This document shows, in pieces, positions 17,537-26,546 of a stretch of DNA of 64,000 nt. Source of the DNA: Parabacteroides goldsteinii DSM 19448 = WAL 12034 (lineage in GTDB: Bacteria > Bacteroidota > Bacteroidia > Bacteroidales > Tannerellaceae). The notes under the pieces were generated by a model that was not told the origin of the DNA, ran no database searches, and was given only the letters and a program-made list of their open reading frames with translations. The stretch lies in NCBI RefSeq assembly GCF_000969835.1, contig NZ_KQ033913.1:560859-624858 (forward strand), read 5' to 3'. The position numbers and the translations under genes are program-made. Numbering within the stretch: the stretch's first letter is position 1; every line of letters begins with the position of its first letter.

Positions 17537-18340
17537 TTACTCGAATTCAAAGATATCAGACGGAGTCGTGCGCTTAAGTGCTATCAGAGAGACATCTTTG
17601 CCGACACGGACCCCTTCTTGAAACAATCGGATGTCGACTGTCTTATAGGCAAGTTCCGGGTGGTTGTTGTCGCGGCTGAGGTGGCACAACCAAATGTCCT
17701 TCAGCTTCGGGTCATAGTTGGCTGCCAGGAATTCGGCAGCTTCACGGTTACTCAGGTGGCCTGTCGGACTCGCTACACGTTCTTTCAGGAAAGCGGGGTA
17801 GGTGCCGAACTTCAACATTTCCTCGTCGTAGTTGGCCTCGATGATCAGATGGTTAGCCATTCGCATATAACGACTCACTGTATCCGTAATATGGCCCACG
17901 TCGGTCGCAAAAGTAAACTTATGCTCTCCGTATTCGATATAGTAGCCTACGTTGTCCGTGCTGTCGTGAGGCACTTCGAAAGCGATGATATTGAAGTTGC
18001 GGATGGTAAAAGGTACTTCTTTTTCGATGACCCGGCGTGAACCGATCAACGTCTCTTCCACATAACGGCTTTTTTCTATTCCTCGGTGGACGGCAGCGGT
18101 AGTGTATACCGGGATATTCATTTTCTCTCCCAGGCAACCCACCGTCTTGATATGGTCGGCATGGTCGTGCGTTATCAGGACTGCCACGATTTTGGAAAAG
18201 TCGATCGCTTTATCTTTCAACACCTTCTTTATGGTACGTATTCCGATACCAGCATCAATCAGTATCCCGAATTCGGGAGTACCCAGATAATAGCAGTTGC
18301 CACTGCTTCCACTTGCTAAGCTAAGAAATGATAGTTTCAT
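17537..18340 (-). CDS. YycJ/WalJ-like metallo-beta-lactamase-fold hydrolase
   Basis: The 267-residue protein begins MKLSFLSLASGSSGNCYY, the hallmark of the YycJ group, and has the zinc-binding THDHADH motif at residues 57-63, further metal ligands in the ATDVGH segment near 148 and a C-terminal WLCHLSRDNNH segment. YycJ proteins are cytoplasmic zinc enzymes, reported as 5'-exonuclease-like and linked to cell-wall and DNA-repair phenotypes in Firmicutes. Here it stands alone between the tRNA genes and the asparaginase gene. Confidence 0.88.
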   Translation of the reverse strand: MKLSFLSLASGSSGNCYYLGTPEFGILIDAGIGIRTIKKVLKDKAIDFSKIVAVLITHDHADHIKTVGCLGEKMNIPVYTTAAVHRGIEKSRYVEETLIGSRRVIEKEVPFTIRNFNIIAFEVPHDSTDNVGYYIEYGEHKFTFATDVGHITDTVSRYMRMANHLIIEANYDEEMLKFGTYPAFLKERVASPTGHLSNREAAEFLAANYDPKLKDIWLCHLSRDNNHPELAYKTVDIRLFQEGVRVGKDVSLIALKRTTPSDIFEFE

Positions 18341-18386
18341 ATTTTTCTATTCCGCCTCGCGGCCTATTCTGTTTTACATAGTATAA

Positions 18387-19457
18387 TCAGGAACGGAACG
18401 TATCAGGGATCGTCACTTCCCCGATAAGCGAACAGTTCATGTGGTCCTTCACTTCCTCGGGCGATAACCCGTGGCCGAAAAGGAACATCAACTTGGCGAC
18501 AGCGCTTTCCGTCGTGCTGTCGAACCCGCTTATAACGCCGGCTTCCAATAATTTATGGCCCGTCTCATACCGGTGCATCTCAACGCTTCCGGCGCTACAC
18601 TGGGTTACATTGACGATTACGATACCCCGGTCTACTGCATCTTTGAGCATGGTCAGAAACCAGTCGTAACTCGGGGCATTCCCGCTACCGAAAGTTTCCA
18701 TCACGACCCCTTTCAGGTCGGGAATGTTGAGGATGCTTTCCACCACCTGCGGCGAGATGCCCGGAAACAACTTCAGGATAGCGATGTTCCGGTCCAGTAG
18801 ATAATGCGGTTTCAGCGGCTTACGCGAAACTGGGTGATAAATTTGTCCCGTATCGTATTTAATGTATATCCCGGCATGTGCCAGGGCCGGATAATTGTAT
18901 GAACGAAATGCATTGAAGTTGTCGGCATTGATCTTGCTCGTACGGTTGCCTCGCAGCAAATCGTTTTCAAAGAAGATGCAGACTTCGGGTACAATAGGTA
19001 TTCCGTTTTCTTTGGCAGCAGCAATCTCGATCGCCGTGATCAGGTTTTCCTTCCCGTCCGTGCGTAACATGCCGATGGGCAATTGTGAACCGGTGAAAAT
19101 GACCGGCTTGCTGAGGTTTTCGAGCATGAAACTCAGGGCAGAGGCGGTGAACGACATGGTATCGGTGCCATGCAGCACCACGAAACCATCGTATTTCGCA
19201 TAATTATCTGCGATGATTTTCACAATCTTCATCCATGAGTCAGGCCCCATTTCGGACGAGTCCATTACCGGATCGAACTGATAAGTCGATACTGAGTAAC
19301 CGAGCTTTTTCAGTTCCGGCATATTGTCTCTAAGATGTTGGAAATTAAAAGATTCCAATACTCCGGTTTCAGGATTTTCAATCATTCCGATTGTTCCGCC
19401 TGTATAGATAAGCAGGATAGAAGCCTTATCGCGCTGATCGTTCATGTTTACTGTCAT
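18387..19457 (-). CDS. ansA: Type I L-asparaginase
   Basis: The 356-residue protein has the two asparaginase threonine motifs: TGGTIG (residues 19-24) and HGTDTM (96-101), with substrate residues in DSSEM (66-70). No signal peptide is seen, so it is the cytoplasmic type I enzyme converting asparagine to aspartate and ammonia. A promoter -7 element ends only five bases before the ATG at 19457, so translation starts either there with almost no leader or at the ATG at 19445. Confidence 0.93.
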   Translation of the reverse strand: MTVNMNDQRDKASILLIYTGGTIGMIENPETGVLESFNFQHLRDNMPELKKLGYSVSTYQFDPVMDSSEMGPDSWMKIVKIIADNYAKYDGFVVLHGTDTMSFTASALSFMLENLSKPVIFTGSQLPIGMLRTDGKENLITAIEIAAAKENGIPIVPEVCIFFENDLLRGNRTSKINADNFNAFRSYNYPALAHAGIYIKYDTGQIYHPVSRKPLKPHYLLDRNIAILKLFPGISPQVVESILNIPDLKGVVMETFGSGNAPSYDWFLTMLKDAVDRGIVIVNVTQCSAGSVEMHRYETGHKLLEAGVISGFDSTTESAVAKLMFLFGHGLSPEEVKDHMNCSLIGEVTIPDTFRS

Positions 19458-19461
19458 AATG

Positions 19462-19494
19462 CAAAGGTAATAAATTTATTCTTCTCCCTTCAAA
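19462..19494 (-). promoter_or_regulatory. Promoter of the asparaginase gene
   Basis: On the minus strand, TTTG (19494-19491), 21 bases, then TACCTTTG (19469-19462). It overlaps the end of the upstream TRIC gene and gives ansA its own promoter. Confidence 0.7.
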
Positions 19495-20087
19495 ACGGGA
19501 ACGCTTATGTGATATTTTACGGCTATGATACGTGCCAGGAATATCCCCAACGCTGCAGCGAACTGGGTGATGGAGGGTGTTAACCCGGCGAGCATACATA
19601 AATAATATACACCGCCACCGAACACGCATGCCAGGGCATAGATGTCTTTTCGGAAGATTAGCGGCTCCTCATTGATTAATATATCGCGCATCATTCCCCC
19701 GAATGATCCGGTGATCGTTCCCATTACGATAGCTACCCACATAGGGAAGCCGAATTCGAGTGTTTTAGCGATTCCGACCACGCCGAACAGACCCAGTCCG
19801 ATGGCGTCGAATATAAAGAACGTGTTATTCAGCCGGATCACATATTTACGGAAGATGATAACAAACAATAAAGCTAGTGCGGAAACAGTTAAATAAGATG
19901 TTTGTTCCATCCAGAAAGGGGTTGCATTCAGCAGGATATCGCGTATTGTCCCTCCGCCCACGGCAGTAACCAGTCCGACCACATAGGCGCCAAACCAGTC
20001 AAATTGTTTTGCAGAGGCTAATCTGATCCCACTAATTGCGAATGCAAACGTCCCTGTATAGTCGCAAAAGGTGATAAAATCTATCAT
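19476..20087 (-). CDS. TRIC-type cation channel (UPF0126/YicG family)
   Basis: The 203-residue membrane protein has about seven hydrophobic segments and two copies of the family repeat: the first has GGGTIRDILL near residue 45 and the second has GGMMRDILINEEPLIF near 130. The family comprises trimeric intracellular-cation-type channels of the inner membrane. It lies 18 bases upstream of ansA on the same strand, but ansA also has its own promoter. Confidence 0.9.
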   Translation of the reverse strand: MIDFITFCDYTGTFAFAISGIRLASAKQFDWFGAYVVGLVTAVGGGTIRDILLNATPFWMEQTSYLTVSALALLFVIIFRKYVIRLNNTFFIFDAIGLGLFGVVGIAKTLEFGFPMWVAIVMGTITGSFGGMMRDILINEEPLIFRKDIYALACVFGGGVYYLCMLAGLTPSITQFAAALGIFLARIIAVKYHISVPVLKGEE

Positions 20088-20195
20088 TTTGTTTTTTTCT
20101 GCAAAAGTAAGTATTTCCTTTGAATTGTGTTTGTTTCTAGCGACACAACCTAAGAATAATTTAAACCAAACGAATCCTTTACTGTTAATTATATA

Positions 20196-20203
20196 TAAGT
20201 TTG
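20196..20203 (+). promoter_or_regulatory. -7 element before the DUF3943 gene
   Basis: TAAGTTTG fits TAnnTTTG 42 bases before the start. A divergent minus-strand box (TACTTTTG at 20109-20102) serves the TRIC gene. No good -33 element is seen for either. Confidence 0.45.
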
Positions 20204-20244
20204 CATGAGTAATAGGTATAAGGCTCAGGCCAAAAGAATGTTAC

Positions 20245-21723
20245 ATGATGAAGAGATTTATATGGATAGGATTGCTGGCTTTGCTTTCAGCACAGTGGAT
20301 GCAGGGGCAACACTTCCCTAAAATGGATACAAGAAATTACGTGAGCGACTCGACTGTTTTCATGCCTAAAAAGCCCTGGCTGGCAGCCGGCGAGGTGTTC
20401 GGCTTGAATGTCGGGATATGGGCTTTCGACCGTTTTCTGATGAACGAGGACTTTGCTCATATTAATGGTCATACGATTAAGAACAATTTCAAAACCGGCC
20501 CTGTCTGGGATACCGACAAGTTTTCGACCAATCTGGTGGCGCATCCCTACCACGGCTCGCTTTACTTCAATGCCGCACGCAGCAACGGGATGAATTTCTG
20601 GCAGTCTATCCCTTTCGCCGCCGGTGGGAGTTTGATGTGGGAATTCTTCATGGAGAATGAACCGCCCTCTATCAACGACCTGATGGCTACCACGTTCGGA
20701 GGGGTGGAGTTAGGTGAAATCACTTACCGTCTGTCCGACCTTTTTATCGATGACCGGTCGAGTGGGGCGGAGCGTGTAGGGCGTGAGATACTTTCTGGAC
20801 TGATATCGCCCGTGCGTGGCATAAACCGTCTGATAACCGGTGAGGCATGGCGTCACAGGCCGCATAAAGGTAGGGCATACTCGTTTGTGCCCGTGAACTT
20901 TATCGTGAGTGCCGGTCCTCGTTTCCTGGCGGAGCAGGAGCATTCGAAACATGGGACGACTAGTATGCATCTTTCGCTGCGTCTGGATTATGGCGACCCT
21001 TTTGAAGACGAGTTTTATTCGCCCTACGAATGGTTTCAGCTGCGTGCCGGATTCGATTTCTTTTCCAGTCAGCCGGTCATCACGCAGGTGAATGCTATCG
21101 GCGCCTTGTGGGGTAAACGGGTTTGGGAGAAAGGGCCGCGCACGCTGACGGCCGGTGTCTTCCAGCACTTCGACTATTACGATTCGCAGTTGCGCTCCAG
21201 TGATGGTGGCAAGGTGTCGCCCTACCGCATTTCGGAGGCGGCGGCTGTGGGAGGCGGTTTGATCTATTACAAACGTTCGGAGCCGAGCGACAAGGTCGAT
21301 GCCTACGGCGAATTTTATGTGAACGGTGTTGCCCTGGGAGGTGGCTCGTCAGACTATTTTCGTCTCGATGAACGCGATTACAACATGGGAAGCGGTTATA
21401 GTGTAAAAGCCTTTACAGGTTTGACTTACAACAAGCACTGGACATTTTTGCTAAATATGGAAAACTATCATATTTTTACCTGGAAAGGCTACAATCCGGA
21501 CATAGACCTGAGCACGGTCGACCCGAATACTTTCAACGTACAAGGTGACAAAGGTCATTCCCGCTTGACAGTGATGGGCATCAAACTGGTTTATCTTTCC
21601 AGCAAAAAATGGAATATATCGCTCTCGAACCGCTACTTTTCCCGCCGCACGCATTACAGCTACCACGACGACGTGAACCGAGCTACCTACGATTTGATGC
21701 TTTCTTTGGGAGTGAAGATTTAA
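20245..21723 (+). CDS. DUF3943 outer-membrane-type protein
   Basis: The 492-residue protein has a signal peptide (MMKRFIWIGLLALLSAQWMQG) and an N-terminal DUF3943-type block (about 65-180, with NVGIWAFDRFLM, HPYHGSLYFNAARSNGMNFW and the acidic MWEFFMENEPPSINDL). The rest is rich in alternating amphipathic strands, ending with LMLSLGVKI, as in outer-membrane barrels. No enzymatic motif is visible. The family's function is unknown; the likely place is the outer membrane. Confidence 0.82.
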   Translation: MMKRFIWIGLLALLSAQWMQGQHFPKMDTRNYVSDSTVFMPKKPWLAAGEVFGLNVGIWAFDRFLMNEDFAHINGHTIKNNFKTGPVWDTDKFSTNLVAHPYHGSLYFNAARSNGMNFWQSIPFAAGGSLMWEFFMENEPPSINDLMATTFGGVELGEITYRLSDLFIDDRSSGAERVGREILSGLISPVRGINRLITGEAWRHRPHKGRAYSFVPVNFIVSAGPRFLAEQEHSKHGTTSMHLSLRLDYGDPFEDEFYSPYEWFQLRAGFDFFSSQPVITQVNAIGALWGKRVWEKGPRTLTAGVFQHFDYYDSQLRSSDGGKVSPYRISEAAAVGGGLIYYKRSEPSDKVDAYGEFYVNGVALGGGSSDYFRLDERDYNMGSGYSVKAFTGLTYNKHWTFLLNMENYHIFTWKGYNPDIDLSTVDPNTFNVQGDKGHSRLTVMGIKLVYLSSKKWNISLSNRYFSRRTHYSYHDDVNRATYDLMLSLGVKI

Positions 21724-21748
21724 TGCTTTGCTATTGATTATTACTTCA

Positions 21749-21787
21749 TTACAGTTTCCTGAAAGTGGGACTACGAGGAAACTGTAA
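21749..21787. terminator. Hairpin between convergent genes
   Basis: TTACAGTTTCCT (21749-21760) pairs perfectly with AGGAAACTGTAA (21776-21787) around a 15-base loop. It separates the DUF3943 gene from the convergent ABC-F gene. T runs are weak, so it may act more on RNA stability than on termination. Confidence 0.6.
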
Positions 21788-21798
21788 TTGACTGATTG

Positions 21799-23442
21799 TT
21801 ATCTTGTTTTGTTTCTTTCGAGTTCGTTGAGATTCTCCATTTTCTTCCGTTGGAGGAATTCGTAAATGCCTTCAAGATGTTCAGTGACCCGCTGGTTGCC
21901 GAATTCGTAGACTTTCGTCACCAGTCCGTCCAGGAAATCACGGTCGTGAGACACCACAATCAGCGTACCGTCGAAGTCGAGCAACGCCTGTTTCAGGATA
22001 TCTTTCGTTTTCATGTCCAAATGGTTGGTCGGCTCGTCGAGAATCAGCAGGTTGACTGGTTCGAGCAGCAGCTTGATCATCGCCAGGCGCGTGCGCTCTC
22101 CACCCGACAAAACCTTCACTTTCTTGGCTGAATTTTCTCCGCCGAACATGAACGCGCCGAGCAAATCCTTAATTTTATTACGGATATCACCTTGGGCGAC
22201 ATCGTCTATCGTTTGAAAGACGGTCAGGTTCTCATCCAACAGCGAAGCCTGATTCTGAGCGAAATAACCGATCATCACGTTATGTCCGATGGTCAGCGTG
22301 CCGTCGTGTTCGATCTCTTTCATGATACATTTCACCAGCGTGGACTTTCCTTCGCCATTCTTTCCTACGAAAGCGATTTTGTCGCCCCGTTCAATCATCA
22401 GGTTGGCATTGCGGAACACCGTATGGTCGCCGTATGTTTTTGCCACGTTTTCGATAATCACCGGATATGTACCGGAGCGGGGAGAGGGCGGGAACTTCAG
22501 GCGGAGTGCCGATGTGTCTTCCTCATCCACTTCAAGTATCTCAAGTTTTTCAAGCATCTTGACACGGCTTTGTACCTGTAGCGTTTTGGAGTATGTCCCT
22601 TTGAAACGTTCGATAAACTCCCGGGTTTCGGCAATCATCTTCTGTTGTTCGTCGAACGCCTTTTGTTGTTGTACGCGGCGTTCCTGGCGGAGTTGCAGAT
22701 AACTACTGTAATTCACCTTGTAGTCGTAGATGCGGCCCATGGTGACTTCGATTGTGCGGGTGGTGATATGGTCGACGAATGCCCGGTCGTGGCTGATGAC
22801 AACCACCGCCTGCCCGTTATCGATCAGGAAATCTTCCAGCCACTGGATTGATTCGATGTCCAGATGGTTCGTAGGCTCGTCGAGCAGTAACACGTCCGGT
22901 TTCTTCAAGAGTAACTTCGCCAACTCGATACGCATGCGCCAGCCACCGCTGAACTCGCTGGTCTGCCGGTTGAAATCTTCGCGCTTGAAGCCCAGTCCGA
23001 GCAATGTCTTCTCGATATCGGCGTCATAATTGATCTCCTCGATGGAATAAAATTTCTCGCTGAGTGTGGAGACGCGCTCGATCAGCTCCATATAACTGTC
23101 CGAATCGTAGTCAGTACGTGTCTCCAACTCTTTGTTGATCGTTTCGATCTCGGCCTCCATCTCATGCAGGTGGGCGAAAGCCTGTGCCGTTTCTTCAAAT
23201 ACGGTGCGCCCGTCTTCCGTCATCAGATGTTGCGGCAGATAGGCTATGACCGTATCTTTGGGTACCGAAACCTTTCCGCGTGTCGGTTCGCGTACCCCGG
23301 CTAGTATTTTGAGCAAAGTTGATTTGCCCGCACCGTTTTTCCCCATCAGGGCAATTCGGTCTTTCTCGTTTATAACGAAAGATATATCAGAAAAGAGGGC
23401 ACTTCCGCCAAACTCCACTGTCAGTCCATCAATAGAAATCAT
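21799..23442 (-). CDS. ABC-F ATPase (YdiF/Uup-like)
   Basis: The 547-residue protein (from ATG 23442; a longer frame to 23523 adds a hydrophobic tail absent in the family) has two ABC modules: Walker A GKNGAGKST (34-42) and GKNGEGKST, signature motifs FSGGWRMR and LSGGERTR, and both Walker B segments followed by EPTNHLD. The linker between modules is highly charged. There are no membrane segments. ABC-F proteins act on the ribosome in the cytoplasm; which subgroup this is, and whether it touches antibiotic tolerance, cannot be told from sequence alone. Confidence 0.92.
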   Translation of the reverse strand: MISIDGLTVEFGGSALFSDISFVINEKDRIALMGKNGAGKSTLLKILAGVREPTRGKVSVPKDTVIAYLPQHLMTEDGRTVFEETAQAFAHLHEMEAEIETINKELETRTDYDSDSYMELIERVSTLSEKFYSIEEINYDADIEKTLLGLGFKREDFNRQTSEFSGGWRMRIELAKLLLKKPDVLLLDEPTNHLDIESIQWLEDFLIDNGQAVVVISHDRAFVDHITTRTIEVTMGRIYDYKVNYSSYLQLRQERRVQQQKAFDEQQKMIAETREFIERFKGTYSKTLQVQSRVKMLEKLEILEVDEEDTSALRLKFPPSPRSGTYPVIIENVAKTYGDHTVFRNANLMIERGDKIAFVGKNGEGKSTLVKCIMKEIEHDGTLTIGHNVMIGYFAQNQASLLDENLTVFQTIDDVAQGDIRNKIKDLLGAFMFGGENSAKKVKVLSGGERTRLAMIKLLLEPVNLLILDEPTNHLDMKTKDILKQALLDFDGTLIVVSHDRDFLDGLVTKVYEFGNQRVTEHLEGIYEFLQRKKMENLNELERNKTR

Positions 23443-23501
23443 ACGTACATTATATATATATGTAAAAAGAAGGCGCAAAGGTAGGAAAAATGTTTGGAAT
23501 A

Positions 23502-23533
23502 TTTGTTTTATGTTTTGAAACAACTTATCTTTG
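23502..23533 (+). promoter_or_regulatory. Promoter of rpsP
   Basis: TTTG (23502-23505), 20 bases, then TATCTTTG (23526-23533) give a consensus Bacteroidetes promoter 39 bases before rpsP. Confidence 0.85.
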
Positions 23534-23572
23534 CACCCGCTAATACAAACAGCTTAAATTAATTATTCAAAC

Positions 23573-24121
23573 ATGGCAACAAAAATTAGATTGCAAAGAC
23601 ACGGTCGCAAAAGCTACGCTTTTTATCAGATCGTAGTTGCAGACAGCAGGGCTCCACGTGATGGAAAGTTTATTGAAAGGATAGGTTCTTATAATCCGAA
23701 CACTAATCCTGCTACAGTAGATTTGAACTTCGAAAGAGCTTTGTATTGGTTACAGGTAGGTGCACAGCCTACAGACACAACTCGCAACATTCTGTCACGC
23801 GAAGGTGTATGCATGAAAAAGCATTTACTGGAAGGTGTTAAGAAAGGTGCATTCGACGAAGCTACAGCGGAATCTAAATTCCAGGCTTGGTTGAAAAACA
23901 AACAAGCTTCTGTTGAAGCAGTAAAATCGAAAGACAGCGAAGCGGCTAAGGCTGCAGAAAAAGCTCGTCTGGAAGCTGAAAAAGAAGCTAACAAGGCAAA
24001 AGCAGAAGAAGTAGCTAAAAAGAAAGCTGAATTAGCAGCCGCCGCTGCAGCAAAGGCAGCTGAAGAAGCAGCAGCAAACGCTCCTGCTGAAGAAGCTCCT
24101 GCAGCAGAAAGCGCTGAGTAA
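23573..24121 (+). CDS. rpsP: 30S ribosomal protein S16 with long tail
   Basis: The first 85 residues are a standard S16 ([45 protein letters not shown]). Residues about 110-182 form a low-complexity Ala/Lys/Glu-rich tail that would be helical. Bacterial S16 is usually 80-90 residues; long tails of this kind are known in Bacteroidetes. The gene has a strong promoter and its own terminator. Confidence 0.97.
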   Translation: MATKIRLQRHGRKSYAFYQIVVADSRAPRDGKFIERIGSYNPNTNPATVDLNFERALYWLQVGAQPTDTTRNILSREGVCMKKHLLEGVKKGAFDEATAESKFQAWLKNKQASVEAVKSKDSEAAKAAEKARLEAEKEANKAKAEEVAKKKAELAAAAAAKAAEEAAANAPAEEAPAAESAE

Positions 24122-24138
24122 TTCGCTTAATGCCAAAT

Positions 24139-24177
24139 AAAAAGAGGACATTTCCTATGTGGAGTGTCCTCTTTTTT
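24139..24177. terminator. Terminator of rpsP
   Basis: AAAAAGAGGACA (24139-24150) pairs with the complementary run at 24165-24177, which ends in six Ts; A runs on the other side allow two-way use with the convergent thioredoxin gene. Confidence 0.9.
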
Positions 24178-24190
24178 ATTGTGTGTCCCC

Positions 24191-24664
24191 TTATTTCTTT
24201 CCCAGCAGGAAACCATTGATTTGTTCAACGAACTGTTCCTTTGAAAGTGCTCCCTGTGCCAGTTGCGGTTTTCCTTTAGCAGGAATAAACAGTAGGGTAG
24301 GGATGCTCTGTATGCCGAAAGCGGCAGCCAGTTCCTTTTCGTTATCGACATTGATCTTATAAATGATGATGTCGTTTTTGTATTCTCCGGCCAATTCCTT
24401 TAATATAGGAGAAACCTTCTTGCAAGGTCCGCACCAGTCAGCATAGAAGTCGACGATGCAAGGCTTGGTGCCTTCATAGACCCATTCTGTTTGGTTTTTC
24501 TCGTAATTATATACTTTGGTCAGAAAGTCAGCTTTGTTAAGTACTACAACTTCGCCCTGGGCAGCTACGTTTCCTGTTTCGTTTTTATCCGATTTGGCAG
24601 ACATGGAGCAACTAACCAGCAGCAACACCACCGAAATCAGGAATAAATCTTTCAACTTTCTCAT
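24191..24664 (-). CDS. Thioredoxin-fold lipoprotein
   Basis: The 157-residue protein begins with a lipoprotein signal (MRKLKDLFLISVVLLLVSCS, lipobox LVSC with Cys19) and carries a thioredoxin domain (about 40-155) with the active-site motif WCGPC after FYAD and the cis-Pro loop SIPTLLF. It would be a membrane-anchored periplasmic thiol-disulfide protein. It is convergent with rpsP and stands alone. Confidence 0.9.
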   Translation of the reverse strand: MRKLKDLFLISVVLLLVSCSMSAKSDKNETGNVAAQGEVVVLNKADFLTKVYNYEKNQTEWVYEGTKPCIVDFYADWCGPCKKVSPILKELAGEYKNDIIIYKINVDNEKELAAAFGIQSIPTLLFIPAKGKPQLAQGALSKEQFVEQINGFLLGKK

Positions 24665-24811
24665 ATAAAACTTATTACTTCATTGATAATTATAGAATAC
24701 AAAAATAGTAATAAAACGGATACGACTTCCCATTCTGAGTGGTTAAAAGAAAAATAATAGCTTAAAAAGAAAAAAATGCTTCGTAAAATTAGGAGATATA
24801 AAAAATATCAC

Positions 24812-24819
24812 TACCTTTG
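24812..24819 (+). promoter_or_regulatory. -7 element of tRNA-Ser
   Basis: TACCTTTG lies 36 bases before the tRNA-Ser gene. Confidence 0.55.
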
Positions 24820-24855
24820 CACCGCAATCGAGAGAAAACGATAGCAAAACATACT

Positions 24856-24940
24856 GGAGAGATGGCAGAGTGGTCGATTGCGGCGGTCTTGAAAACCGTT
24901 GAACTGAAAGGTTCCTGGGGTTCGAATCCCTATCTCTCCG
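24856..24940 (+). tRNA. tRNA-Ser (TGA)
   Basis: An 85-base class II tRNA: acceptor GGAGAGA/TCTCTCC, anticodon loop TCTTGAAAA with anticodon TGA, a variable arm (GTTGAACTGAAAGGTTCC), T-loop GGTTCGAATCC and discriminator G. No CCA is encoded. Confidence 0.95.
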
Positions 24941-24954
24941 CTGAAAAACGGAAG

Positions 24955-24983
24955 TCCTTGCAAGTTGCTTGCAGGGATTTTTT
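24955..24983 (+). terminator. Terminator of tRNA-Ser
   Basis: TCCTTGCAAG (24955-24964) pairs with CTTGCAGGGA (24968-24977) around TTG with two weak positions, followed by six Ts. Confidence 0.8.
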
Positions 24984-25060
24984 GCGTTTAAGACATTGTG
25001 TCCCCGGATTGTTTCGGGCAATCCGGGAATACAGGAGGGGAAGTGTTTATCTCCTCCGTC

Positions 25061-25831
25061 TTATATCTTTACTGCCTTTTCAAACCGTTTCTCAAGACAT
25101 ACGCTGAGGTCGGTGGTGACAAACTGCCCGTTGTGGAAAAGCGTGAATATGGTGGCCGGGGTGGGGGCAGCCTGTGCCTGCTCCAGTGTCTCCAGTTTGA
25201 TTATTTTCAGCGGGATTCCTTTGCTTTGGGCTACATCTGCCAGCGAACCGAGGACGTGGTATTCTGTGTACGGGCAGCGGTTGGTGAAGTAAACGACCAG
25301 CCCGTTTTTCTCCTCGCATTCCCCACTTTTCGTGCAGGCCTTGAAAGAGGGCTCGGGCGCATCGGACATCAGTTTCAGAACCAGCAGGCTGAAACCGTTG
25401 GGGAGTTTTTCCACCGTCTGGAAACCCTGGCGCAGAAGCCATTTGGTGTCGCTCATGAAATGGAATTTGGATGTACCCGCTACGGTGACCAGTCCTGCTT
25501 TTCCCTGCGACCGGGCATCGTCGATGGCGGATTGCAATAGCGCCTTGCCGTGTCCGCATCCCTTGTATTGTCCGGATACCCAGAAACAGTTGATCATCAG
25601 ATAGCCGGGGGCGTTGACGGGAACCCAGGCCTTTTCGGCGGGGACGTATTCGATGAATACCTTGGCACGTTCGTCGAGGCGGCGGAATAAGTATCCGTTG
25701 TCGAATTCTTTTCTGAGCCATTCTTTTTTCAGCTCGTAGCCTTCCTTGCATTTTTTGTCGGAGAAGGCGCAACAAATATGTTCCGTTCCGATGTTTTCTT
25801 TTGTCAGGGTGATGTATTTTGTTTTCATCAT
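25061..25831 (-). CDS. GNAT N-acetyltransferase with YoaP domain
   Basis: The 256-residue protein has an N-terminal GNAT domain (about 25-165) with the acetyl-CoA loop seen as QYKGCGHGKALL, and a C-terminal YoaP-type domain (about 175-256, with VYFTNRCPYTEYH and TPATIFTLFHNGQFVTTDL) that has a thioredoxin-like look. Substrate unknown. It is the third gene of a minus-strand run behind the VOC and GrpB genes, about 110 bases after GrpB-gene sequence begins. Confidence 0.82.
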   Translation of the reverse strand: MMKTKYITLTKENIGTEHICCAFSDKKCKEGYELKKEWLRKEFDNGYLFRRLDERAKVFIEYVPAEKAWVPVNAPGYLMINCFWVSGQYKGCGHGKALLQSAIDDARSQGKAGLVTVAGTSKFHFMSDTKWLLRQGFQTVEKLPNGFSLLVLKLMSDAPEPSFKACTKSGECEEKNGLVVYFTNRCPYTEYHVLGSLADVAQSKGIPLKIIKLETLEQAQAAPTPATIFTLFHNGQFVTTDLSVCLEKRFEKAVKI

Positions 25832-25939
25832 ACTATTATTTTATATGTATATAAATTTAGCTTGTTGTTGTGTCATTGTTTTTTAGGTGTAATGGATGTA
25901 CTCTTAGCCATCCCGTGTGTCCTCTTTGTTTTTCATAAT

Positions 25940-26527
25940 TTATTCCATGTTTGTGGGATAGGTAATCTGTTCTTTTGCCCGGTTTGTTATCTCCCGGATG
26001 AAATCGGTTTTTGCATCGGTGTAGCCGTCGCGATCGTGTTCGTATAGCTTTTGTAGTTTGACCTTTAACTCACCGTAGACCTTGGCCGTATCGGGATGGG
26101 CGAGGAGATAGTCGCGGAAATAAGGTTCGTCCCAATCACCGGAGTATCTTATGTGGAGATGGAAGGCTTGAGTTTTAAATCCTTCGGGCGTATATCCTTT
26201 CATAAACATCATGTGGGGAGGCGGGTTGTCGGGTTTGTGGCAATAGATGTAACCTGCTGACTCGATAGTCGGGATGAGGCGGACGGGATCGGTTTTCTGC
26301 TGTATCTCCAGCAAAATGTCGATCGTCGGTTTGGCTGTCAGACCGGGGACGGCAGTGCTTCCGATATGATTGATACGGACGATGTTTTCCGCTCCGATGG
26401 TTTTTATGAGCAGCTCTTTTTCTGTTTTGTAACGTCCGGGCCACTCCGGGTTATGGGGCGACAGTATAATAGGGAACAGTTGCCAAAGTTCCTCATTGCT
26501 CATTTCGTTCAAGTCCTTTTTTTTCAT
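25940..26527 (-). CDS. GrpB family protein (UPF0157)
   Basis: The 195-residue protein has the GrpB signature: HNPEWPGRYKTEKELL, INHIGSTAVPGLTAKPTIDILLEI (broken here for length; residues about 53-76) and FRDYLLAHPDTAKVYGELK. The family belongs to the nucleotidyltransferase fold, with the G-S-T-x-V-P and paired-acid motif present. No substrate is firmly known. It starts 19 bases after the VOC gene end and is probably co-transcribed with it. Confidence 0.85.
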   Translation of the reverse strand: MKKKDLNEMSNEELWQLFPIILSPHNPEWPGRYKTEKELLIKTIGAENIVRINHIGSTAVPGLTAKPTIDILLEIQQKTDPVRLIPTIESAGYIYCHKPDNPPPHMMFMKGYTPEGFKTQAFHLHIRYSGDWDEPYFRDYLLAHPDTAKVYGELKVKLQKLYEHDRDGYTDAKTDFIREITNRAKEQITYPTNME

Positions 26528-26546
26528 GATGTTCGTTTTTGACAGG

